A DNA stretch of 64,000 nt, taken from assembly GCF_009604385.1 (NCBI RefSeq), contig NZ_WEGJ01000026.1:1-64000 (forward strand), given 5' to 3'. Both the position numbers and the translations under genes were made by a program. Origin of the DNA: Streptomyces smaragdinus. GTDB lineage: Bacteria > Actinomycetota > Actinomycetes > Streptomycetales > Streptomycetaceae. Positions 38,263 through 45,214 of the stretch are shown in pieces (the stretch's first letter is position 1; each line of letters starts with the position of its first letter). The notes below the pieces were generated by a model. The model saw nothing but the letters and a program-made list of their open reading frames with translations, was not told the origin of the DNA and did not search any database.

Positions 38263-39636
38263 ATGGCGTCGCATCTCTCCCCCGACCGCTCCGCGGCCGA
38301 GCCGCAGGGCAGGGACGCCGTGGACGCGCTGCTGGAGCAGCTGCGCCGGTTACGGGGCGGAGTCGACGCCGTACGCAGCGAGGCCGGTGCGGCGGAATAC
38401 GGTACCGCGGATCCCGGCGCCCGCTGGCGCCGCGCGCTGTGCGACCTCGCCGACCACCAGCTGAGCGATCTGGACGCCCAGATAGGGCAGCTGCGCGGGG
38501 ACCGCCCCGCACCGCCGCAAAGGCCCGTGGAGTCCCTGCTGACCCGGGTCGGCAGCGCCGAGTGGGATCTGCTGACCGACCGCATCGACTGGTCCGGGGA
38601 GCTCCTCGGCATCTTCGGCCGGACCGCCGCCCAGGGCCCCCTGTCGCTGGACGAACTGCCGTCCGCCATAGCCCCCGCCGACCAGGACCGGCTCACCGCC
38701 CTGGTGACCGCCTGCCTCGTCGACGGCCGTACGATCGACGGCGAGTTCCTGGTCGTACGCCCCGACGGCACCGAGCGCACGGTGCACATGGTGGGCGAGC
38801 CGGTGCTCGACGCCGACGGCGCCACCGCCTCCGTCTGGGCCGTGCTGCGCGACGTGAGCGAACTGCGCCGCAGCCAGCGGGCGGTGGGCGAGACCCGCGA
38901 CGCGATCGGCGCCCACGGGCGGCACACGCGGACGGAGCACCGGCTCGCGGCCGAGCTGCGCGACGCCGTCCTGCCCCCGTGGCGCGGCCCGCTGCGCTTC
39001 CCGCACGGCGCCCCGGCCGGCCTGGACCTGGCCGCGCACTACGTCCCCGCCCCCGGCGACAGCGCCGTGCGCGGCGACTTCTACGACGCGCTCCAACTGC
39101 CCGACGGCGGCACGCTGCTCAGCGTCGGCGGCCTCGCCGGCCACGGCATGGCCGTCCCCTCGGGGCTGGCGATGCTGCTCGGCGCCCTGCGCGGCATGGC
39201 GCTGACCGGGACGGACCCGGCCGGCCTCCTGGGCTGGCTGAACCGGCTGCTGGAGACCGCCGCCCAGCCCCTCCTGGGCACCGCGCTGTGCTGCCGCTGG
39301 GACCCGCCCACGCGCACGCTGACCTGGGCGCAGGCCGGCCATCCGCCGCCGCTGCTCCTGCGCGCCGGCGAGGGCCGCGCCCTGGACCGCCCGGACGGGG
39401 AGGTGCTGGGCGCCGGGGCGCAGTCGGCGTACACCCAGGCGCGCCACCGGCTGCGCACCGGCGACGTGCTCGTCCTGCACACCGCGGGACCGGCCGCCCC
39501 GCTCGACCCGCAGCTGCTCGCGCCGGCGGTGGCGGCCGCCGCCGGGGACGACGCGCAGGCCGCCCTGGGCGTGCTGACGGACGTCGCCTCGGACGCACCG
39601 GGGACGTGTCTGCTCCTCGCGCGCGTCACGGACTGA
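38263..39636 (+). CDS. PAS domain plus SpoIIE/PP2C-type domain, probably catalytically inactive; TTA codon 30
   Basis: A protein of 457 residues: a coiled-coil N terminus (1-80), a PAS-like domain (about 100-210, ending in DGATASVWAVLRDVSE), then a PP2C SpoIIE-type domain (about 240-455). In active members the metal-binding Asp residues lie in GDxxD, GDVxGHG and TDG. Here RGDFYD is kept (about 269), but GGLAGHG replaces GDVxGHG and LHTAGPAAP replaces the TDG motif. Two metal ligands are therefore lost. The protein may bind anti-sigma or anti-anti-sigma partners without dephosphorylating them. Leucine 30 is encoded by TTA (38350-38352), implying dependence on tRNA bldA. Confidence 0.85.
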   Translation: MASHLSPDRSAAEPQGRDAVDALLEQLRRLRGGVDAVRSEAGAAEYGTADPGARWRRALCDLADHQLSDLDAQIGQLRGDRPAPPQRPVESLLTRVGSAEWDLLTDRIDWSGELLGIFGRTAAQGPLSLDELPSAIAPADQDRLTALVTACLVDGRTIDGEFLVVRPDGTERTVHMVGEPVLDADGATASVWAVLRDVSELRRSQRAVGETRDAIGAHGRHTRTEHRLAAELRDAVLPPWRGPLRFPHGAPAGLDLAAHYVPAPGDSAVRGDFYDALQLPDGGTLLSVGGLAGHGMAVPSGLAMLLGALRGMALTGTDPAGLLGWLNRLLETAAQPLLGTALCCRWDPPTRTLTWAQAGHPPPLLLRAGEGRALDRPDGEVLGAGAQSAYTQARHRLRTGDVLVLHTAGPAAPLDPQLLAPAVAAAAGDDAQAALGVLTDVASDAPGTCLLLARVTD

Positions 39637-39657
39637 GGGCGCCGGGCCCCCGGCCCG

Positions 39658-41151
39658 TCAGGCCGGGGACGTCCTGCTCCGCGGCGCCGTCCGCGGCAGC
39701 GCGAACCGGATCTCCTCGCGCAGCTCGTGGATCTTCGGGTACCCCGCGTACTGTCCGGTCAACCGGTACATCTCACGCAGCCGGTCCCAGGTGCGGTGCG
39801 AGGAGTTCTCCCCGATGGTGAGCAGCGCGAGCCGGGCGTAGCGGTCGGCCTGCTCGGGGTCGTCCGCGATGAAGCAGGCGGACGCCATCGACAGGTAGTC
39901 GAAGATCTGGGACCGCTGTCTGCCGTCCGCCCGCAGCACCAGCGCCCGCGTCGCGTGCTCCTGCGCCCGGGCCGCGGCCGCCGGATCGTGCTCCGCCAGG
40001 GTGCGGTACGCCAGGGCCTCCATCCCGTGCAGATCCGCCTCGTCGAACATCTGCATCCAGCTGGGCGGCTCCACGTCGCCGTGGTCGCCGGCGAAGAGCT
40101 CCTCCGCCTCCCCCAGCGCCCGCCGCATCGCCTGCCCGTGGCCCTTGGCGGCCTGCGCCCACGCCTCGATGGTGCAGAGCATCGCGCGGGTTCGGGGCAG
40201 AGTCGTGCGCCCGGAGCCGGACTTGGCGAGCTTCATCAGGTCCAGCGCGTCGTCGGGGCGGCCCAGATGCACCATCTGGCGCGCGGCGCGGGACAGCGCC
40301 TCACCGGCCCGCGGCCGGTCGCCGCCCTCGCGCGCCGCGTGCGCGGCGATGACGAAGTACTTCTGGGCGGTGGGCTCCAGCCCCACGTCGTGGGACATCC
40401 AGCCGGCCAGCACCGCGAGGTTCGCCGCGACGCCCCACAACCGGCGTTGCAGCCCCTCGGGATGCCGGTAGGCGAGTATGCCGCCCACCTCGTTGAGCTG
40501 GCCGACGACCGCCTTGCGCTGCAGTCCGCCGCCGCGGGCCGCGTCCCAGGCGCGGAACACCTCGACGGAGCGCTCCAGCGCCGACACCTCGGCGGTGCCG
40601 ACGGGCGTGGCCTCGTAACGGTCGTAGGAGGAGGGGGTCATCCGGTCGTAGGCGCCGGTGTCCGTGGGACGGGGCGGCCGGGACGGACCCGCCGCCGGGG
40701 TGGCGTGCAGCCACTCGTACATGGCACCGCTGAGAGCTGAGCCGGCGGCGAGCGCTGCGCCCGCGCCCACCAGGCCGCGTCGATTGAGCATGAGGTCCAT
40801 TCCCGTGAATTCGGTGAGCACCTCCGCCGTACGCTCCGGAGCCCACGGCAGCCCGGCCGCGGAGCCCTCGGGCCGCCGCTTCCCGGTGCGCCCGGCCCGG
40901 ACCAGACCGAGGTCCTCGATGGTCACGACACGGCCGAGGCGCTCGGTGAACAGGGCGGCCAGCACCTTGGGTACGGGATCACGCGGAATCTCGCCGGTCT
41001 CCATCCAGCGCCGCACCCGCGAGGTGTCGGTCGCCAGCTGCGGGTAACCCATGGCTCCCGCCTGCCGGTTCACGAGCCTCGCCAGCTCTCCCTTCGACCA
41101 GCCTGCCAGCGCGAAGAGGTCGGCCAGCCTGGTGTTGGGTTCCCTGCTCAC
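39658..41151 (-). CDS. NsdA-like regulatory protein (helix-turn-helix plus TPR-like repeats)
   Basis: A protein of 497 residues. The first 80 residues form a helix-turn-helix-like region (TRLADLFALAGWSKGELARLV ... DTSRVRRWMETGEIPRDPVPKVLAALFTERLGRVVTIEDLG). The rest is helical repeats (ALERSVEVFRAWD, GEALSRAARQMVHLGRPDDALDLM, YAGYPKIHELREEI) of TPR type. This layout and the VVTIEDLG ending match the Streptomyces NsdA family, negative regulators of antibiotic production and sporulation. GTG at 41151 is the first start of the conserved part. It is divergent from the APH-fold gene across a spacer with tandem 10-base repeats. Orthology to NsdA itself is not claimed. Confidence 0.78.
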   Translation of the reverse strand: MSREPNTRLADLFALAGWSKGELARLVNRQAGAMGYPQLATDTSRVRRWMETGEIPRDPVPKVLAALFTERLGRVVTIEDLGLVRAGRTGKRRPEGSAAGLPWAPERTAEVLTEFTGMDLMLNRRGLVGAGAALAAGSALSGAMYEWLHATPAAGPSRPPRPTDTGAYDRMTPSSYDRYEATPVGTAEVSALERSVEVFRAWDAARGGGLQRKAVVGQLNEVGGILAYRHPEGLQRRLWGVAANLAVLAGWMSHDVGLEPTAQKYFVIAAHAAREGGDRPRAGEALSRAARQMVHLGRPDDALDLMKLAKSGSGRTTLPRTRAMLCTIEAWAQAAKGHGQAMRRALGEAEELFAGDHGDVEPPSWMQMFDEADLHGMEALAYRTLAEHDPAAAARAQEHATRALVLRADGRQRSQIFDYLSMASACFIADDPEQADRYARLALLTIGENSSHRTWDRLREMYRLTGQYAGYPKIHELREEIRFALPRTAPRSRTSPA

Positions 41152-41213
41152 GACAAGCCCCCAGGTTCCTCGGCTGAGTTGACAGTAGTCCCGCATCACT
41201 TGCCCAGCGACTA

Positions 41214-41240
41214 TTCGCCAGGGTTCGCCAGGGTCCGCCA
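41214..41240. repeat. three tandem 10-base repeats in a divergent promoter region
   Basis: TTCGCCAGGG, TTCGCCAGGG and TCCGCCAGAT follow one another, so the same DNA face is presented once per helical turn. They lie 63 bases upstream of the NsdA-like start and about 200 bases before the APH-fold start (290-base spacer 41152-41441). TTGACA occurs at 41179-41184 but without a good -10. A regulatory binding site is the natural reading. Confidence 0.4.
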
Positions 41241-41441
41241 GATGGTGTGCCACCCGTTCCCTGGTGTGGTGTAGGGATGCGCGATCCGGCCGGTAGACCG
41301 GTGGCACATGCCAACCGCATTCCCCAGGGTGCGGTGTTCCTGTCACCGGCATCCGGTTCGTCCAACGAGCCGGACCGCCCCCGGTTCTGCCGGCCGGGCT
41401 CGCGCACCGCATTGTCCGCACGCGAAGGGACCGTTACGCCC

Positions 41442-42575
41442 ATGTACGCAACATCTGCCTCCGCGCCCGCTCCTGTCCGTCCGCACCGGGCACAGCCGGC
41501 ACCCCTGGGCAGTGGCGGGCCCTATCCCCCCGCGGGTCTCGCCGGGGCGGTCGCGGACGGCGCACGGCTGCGGCGGCCCGGGCCGAACGGCAGAGCGCCG
41601 GTCAGCGGCAGACTCGACCTGAGCGGCCCCCAGGGGGCGCCCCTGCGCGCGGCGATCGCCTCGGTGCACCGGGTCTGCCCCGACTTCAGCGCGGTGCAGG
41701 TGCTGCGCCGCAGCAGCCGCTCGGTGCTGCTGATCGGGACCACCGGCCGTACCACGGCCGTCGCCAAGTGCCTGATCGACCGCTCCCCCGCCTGGATCGA
41801 GCGCTTCCAGCACGAAATAGCGGCATACCGGGCGTTCGTCCGGCACCGCCCGCCCGTCCGCGTCCCGCGGCTCGTCGCCGCCGATCCGGAGCACGGCACG
41901 CTGGTGATCGAGCGGAGCCCGGGCCGGGTGGCGGCACTGCAGCGGCATCCGGTGGAGCCGCCGCCGCGGACGGACGTACGGTCGGTGCTGGGCGCGGTCT
42001 GCCGGCTGAACCTGTGGCGGCCGCCGCCCGGCGTGTTCGGCGCGCCGCTGGACTACCCGGAGCAGATGCGCAGGTACCACGAGTTCGGTCTGCTCACCGA
42101 CCGGGACATCAGCGACATGCAGAGCCTGCTGCACGGTCTGGCGCACGGCCAGGGCCAGTTCTGCCACGGTGACGCGCTGCTGTCGAACATGCTGCTCTCC
42201 CCCGCCGGTCCGGTGCTGGTCGACTGGGAGCGCGCGGGCTGGTATCTGCCGGGCTACGACCTGGCGACCATGTGGGCGGTGCTGGGCGACGCGCCCGAGG
42301 CGCGGCGGCAGATCAGCCAGCTCGCGCAGGCCGCCGGCCCGGCCGCCCGGGACGCGTTCCTGGTCAATCTGATGCTGGTGCTCACCCGGGAGATCCGCAC
42401 CTACGAGTCGGCGGTGCTGCGCACCATGCACGAGCCGGACCGGCCCACGGGCACGGACACCCGCCGCCCGGTCGCCCCCGCGACGGGCGAGGAGCTGCGG
42501 CTGCTGCTGCGCCGGCTGCACGACGACGCCGCGATGGCCCGCCGCGCGGTGCGCGCCGCGGTGGGGACGCGCTGA
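41442..42575 (+). CDS. aminoglycoside-phosphotransferase-fold kinase (APH family)
   Basis: A protein of 377 residues. After a variable Pro/Ala-rich N terminus (1-60) comes a protein-kinase-like APH fold: a VLLIGTTGRTTAVAKCLID lobe with the ATP lysine, then the catalytic Brenner-type motif CHGDALLSNMLLSPAGPVLVDWERAG (His-Gly-Asp and the metal-binding Asp). The active-site residues are present, so a small-molecule phosphotransferase is expected; the substrate is unknown and antibiotic resistance should not be assumed. ATG 41442 is used (GAAGGGA upstream). It is divergent from an NsdA-like regulator and followed by a strong terminator. Confidence 0.82.
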   Translation: MYATSASAPAPVRPHRAQPAPLGSGGPYPPAGLAGAVADGARLRRPGPNGRAPVSGRLDLSGPQGAPLRAAIASVHRVCPDFSAVQVLRRSSRSVLLIGTTGRTTAVAKCLIDRSPAWIERFQHEIAAYRAFVRHRPPVRVPRLVAADPEHGTLVIERSPGRVAALQRHPVEPPPRTDVRSVLGAVCRLNLWRPPPGVFGAPLDYPEQMRRYHEFGLLTDRDISDMQSLLHGLAHGQGQFCHGDALLSNMLLSPAGPVLVDWERAGWYLPGYDLATMWAVLGDAPEARRQISQLAQAAGPAARDAFLVNLMLVLTREIRTYESAVLRTMHEPDRPTGTDTRRPVAPATGEELRLLLRRLHDDAAMARRAVRAAVGTR

Positions 42576-42606
42576 CGCCGACACGTACCTTCTTCCGCCG
42601 ATCGAG

Positions 42607-42633
42607 GGGCGGCGCCCGGTCCGGGCGCCGCCC
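42607..42633 (+). terminator. strong hairpin terminator after the APH-fold gene
   Basis: GGGCGGCGCCCGG-T-CCGGGCGCCGCCC is a perfect 13-base inverted repeat, 32 bases after the stop. The T tract is minimal, as is usual in Streptomyces. Confidence 0.75.
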
Positions 42634-42676
42634 TTCGGCGCGCACGCCCGTCCGGGCTCCGTCCGTCCCGCCAGGA

Positions 42677-42766
42677 CGGTGACGTCAAGCGCGTACCCGC
42701 TGCGGATGATTGACGGATGGTCTGCCGACCGATAGTCCTGGACACCGATCACCATCGGTGACGTCA
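42677..42766 (+). promoter_or_regulatory. promoter region of the amidase gene with an 11-base direct repeat
   Basis: CGGTGACGTCA occurs twice exactly (42677-42687 and 42756-42766), 79 bases apart. Between them are TTGACG (42710-42715) and, 17 bases on, TAGTCC, a plausible promoter. CACCGA...TCGGTG (42743-42760) forms a further inverted repeat overlapping the second copy. The second copy is part of the palindrome GTGACGTCAC. Confidence 0.45.
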
Positions 42767-42811
42767 CGCACACACAAGGTGAGGTGACGCCGGGGCGCGG
42801 AGGGCACTGGC

Positions 42812-44683
42812 TTGCGACTGTTCGTACCCACGATGGCGGCGGCCGCCCTGCTGGCCCCCGCCCTGCTCGCCGCGACCGTCCCGCCCGCCGACAGCCCCCC
42901 GCACGCACCGGCCGCCACCCCCCTGCGCCAGGCCTTCGCCGACGCCTCCGCGAGGCACGGCGTACCGGAGGACGTCCTGCTGGCCGTGTCCTACCTCGAG
43001 TCCCGCTGGGACGGCCACGGCGGCGCCCCGAGCGTGGCGGGCGGCTACGGACCGATGCATCTCACGGACCGGCTCGCGGGCACCCCGGACGCCCCCGCCA
43101 CCCTCCCGCGGGCGGCCCGGCTCACCGGGCTGGCACCCGCGCTGCTGCGCCGCGATCCGGCGGCCAACGTCGCCGGCGGCGCCGCGCTGCTGGCGGAGCT
43201 GCAGGGCCGGCTGGACCTGCCGCGCAGCACCGATCCCGCCGACTGGTACGGCGCGGTGGCCGCGTACTCCACGGCCCGCGACCCGTGGGCGGCCAGGGAG
43301 TTCGCGGACGGCGTGTACGACGTGCTGCGCACCGGCGAGCGGCGGACCACCGACGGGGGCGAGCGGCTGGAGCTGCGCTCGCGGCGGGACGTACGTCCGC
43401 GTGAGGAGCAGCGGGCCCGCCTCGGCAGGGGGCAGCCGCCCGCCCAGGGGCGCGCGCAGTGCCCGCGCACGCTGGCATGCGAGTGGGTCCCCGCGCCGTA
43501 CGAGGAGTTCAAGGGCGACGACGGACAGCCCGACTACGGCAACCACGATCTGGCCCGCAGGCCCGGCGACCTGCCGGTCCGCTACATCGTCGTGCACGAC
43601 ACGGAGGGCTCCTACGAGGGTTCGGTCCAGACCGTCCAGGACCCGAAGTCCGTGTCGTGGCAGTACACGATCCGCTCCCGCGACGGACATGTGGCCCAGC
43701 ACGTACCGCTGGAGGCGGTCGCCTGGCACGCCGGGAACTGGCAGATCAACACGCAGTCCATCGGCATCGAGCACGAGGCGCGGCTCACCGAACCGGACGC
43801 CTGGTTCACCGAGGCGATGTACCGTTCGTCCGCGCGGCTGGTGCGGTGGCTGGCGCGGCGCTACGACATTCCGCTGGACCGCCAGCACATCATCGGACAC
43901 GACAACGTCCCCCCGGGCGACCCCGGCTCGGTCGCGGGCATGCACACCGACCCGGGACCGTACTGGGACTGGGCGCACTACTTCGACCTGCTCGGCGCCC
44001 CCTTCAAGGCGACCGGCGGCTCCGGCGCCGTGACGATCCTCCCCGACTACGCGGCGAACCGGCCCCCGTACATCGCGTGCAGGGCGAAGGACGACGCCTG
44101 CCCGCCGCACGGCTCGACCGCGGTACGCCTGCACAGCGCGCCGGACGCGGACTCACCCCTGGTGAAGGACGCCGGCCAGCACAAGGGTGAGGGCCTCTCC
44201 TCGACCGGCGTCAACGACACGGGCGCCCGCGCCTCGACGGGACAGCAGTTCGCACTCGCCGGCCGCAAGGGCGACTGGACGGCGATCTGGTACCTCGGGC
44301 AGAAGGCCTGGTTCCACGACCCGGCCGGCGCCCGGACCGCGGTGCCCGCCCGGGCCGAGGTGGTGACCCCCCGGGCGGGACGGGAGTCGGTGCCCGTCTA
44401 CGGGCGCGCCCTGCCGGAGGCGGCGGCGTACCCGGAGGGGATCAAGCCGGTCGAGCAGAAGGCCCTGCCGTACGAGCTGAAGGCCGGCCAGTCGTACGTG
44501 CTGGGCGGCGAGATGCCCGGCGAGCACTACTACGCCACGGAGTTCACCGGACCGCTGCAGCGCACGGTGGTGCGCGGCACGACGGAGTACTACCAGATCC
44601 AGTTCGGCCACCGCCTGGCCTACGTCAAGGCGGCGGACGTGACCGTCAGCCCTGCTGGAAGAGCTCCGCGGGAAGCGGCTTGA
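42812..44683 (+). CDS. secreted N-acetylmuramoyl-L-alanine amidase with N-terminal transglycosylase-like domain
   Basis: A protein of 623 residues. It has a signal peptide (PTMAAAALLAPALLAATVPPA), a lysozyme-like SLT domain (about 35-190, with VSYLESRWDGHGG, E63 the candidate acid), then an amidase_2/PGRP domain (about 245-400). Zinc ligands of the amidase are seen in VVHDTEG (about H260), AWHAGNW and IIGHDNVPPGDPG. The C terminus has SH3-like segments. It cleaves the stem peptide from glycan strands and may also act on glycan. Start TTG at 42812 follows GGAGGGCACTGGC. The 3' end overlaps the convergent gene by 38 bases. Confidence 0.88.
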   Translation: MRLFVPTMAAAALLAPALLAATVPPADSPPHAPAATPLRQAFADASARHGVPEDVLLAVSYLESRWDGHGGAPSVAGGYGPMHLTDRLAGTPDAPATLPRAARLTGLAPALLRRDPAANVAGGAALLAELQGRLDLPRSTDPADWYGAVAAYSTARDPWAAREFADGVYDVLRTGERRTTDGGERLELRSRRDVRPREEQRARLGRGQPPAQGRAQCPRTLACEWVPAPYEEFKGDDGQPDYGNHDLARRPGDLPVRYIVVHDTEGSYEGSVQTVQDPKSVSWQYTIRSRDGHVAQHVPLEAVAWHAGNWQINTQSIGIEHEARLTEPDAWFTEAMYRSSARLVRWLARRYDIPLDRQHIIGHDNVPPGDPGSVAGMHTDPGPYWDWAHYFDLLGAPFKATGGSGAVTILPDYAANRPPYIACRAKDDACPPHGSTAVRLHSAPDADSPLVKDAGQHKGEGLSSTGVNDTGARASTGQQFALAGRKGDWTAIWYLGQKAWFHDPAGARTAVPARAEVVTPRAGRESVPVYGRALPEAAAYPEGIKPVEQKALPYELKAGQSYVLGGEMPGEHYYATEFTGPLQRTVVRGTTEYYQIQFGHRLAYVKAADVTVSPAGRAPREAA

Positions 44684-45146
44684 GCAGCTGGTAGAGGTCG
44701 TCGGTGATCGGCCGGTCCCAGGCGGCGATGGTGACGAGCACCCCGTCGCTGCGGTCGAACTGGACGCAGGAGATCCGGCTCTCGGAGCACTTGACGCGCT
44801 TGACGATCAGCAGGTTGTCCTGGTGCATCACCGGCGTGTCCTCGGTCGAGACGACCGTCACCGGCTCGTCGTTGCCCAGGGCCGCGAGCAGCTGCGCCAC
44901 CTCGAACGGCACCTGGCCGTCGGCGAGCTCACGGGCCGGGGAACCGGCCGGCAGGTTTCCGATGATCATCGCGGGGCCGCGGCCGCCGAACAGGTCGTAG
45001 CGCAGGAACACGCCCTGGCACGTCCCGTCGGGCGCCGGCAGCAGACCGGCGCCCAGATCGCCCGGCCAGTCGCCGGGATCCATGGCGAGGACGTCGAAGT
45101 CCGGCCCGGCGGGCGTGGGGGCGCTACGGCGGCGGAGGAAGGACAT
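44646..45146 (-). CDS. conserved hypothetical protein, 166 residues
   Basis: A soluble protein of 166 residues, alpha/beta in character: FDVLAMDPGDWPGDLGAG, GPAMIIGNLPAGSPARELADGQVPFEVAQLLAALGNDEPV and LLIVKRVKCSESRISCVQFDRSDGVLVTIAAWDRPI. Two cysteines lie close together (CSESRISC). There is no signal peptide or known motif. It is convergent with, and overlaps, the amidase gene. The family is found in Streptomyces as a hypothetical protein; I can assign no function. Confidence 0.72.
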   Translation of the reverse strand: MSFLRRRSAPTPAGPDFDVLAMDPGDWPGDLGAGLLPAPDGTCQGVFLRYDLFGGRGPAMIIGNLPAGSPARELADGQVPFEVAQLLAALGNDEPVTVVSTEDTPVMHQDNLLIVKRVKCSESRISCVQFDRSDGVLVTIAAWDRPITDDLYQLLKPLPAELFQQG

Positions 45147-45214
45147 GGACCCAATCGTACGGGCAGGCGGCGCGTCCGGACGCCGGGGTGGCGCGGTGTC
45201 CTTCCGCCGGAGTG

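Noticed and set aside
39641..39654. Terminator between the PAS-PP2C and NsdA-like genes
   Set aside because: GCCGGG-CC-CCCGGC has only a 2-base loop and no T tract; too weak to list.
41442..42575. Aminoglycoside resistance gene
   Set aside because: APH fold is common to many small-molecule kinases; no specific resistance signature or resistance neighbours seen.
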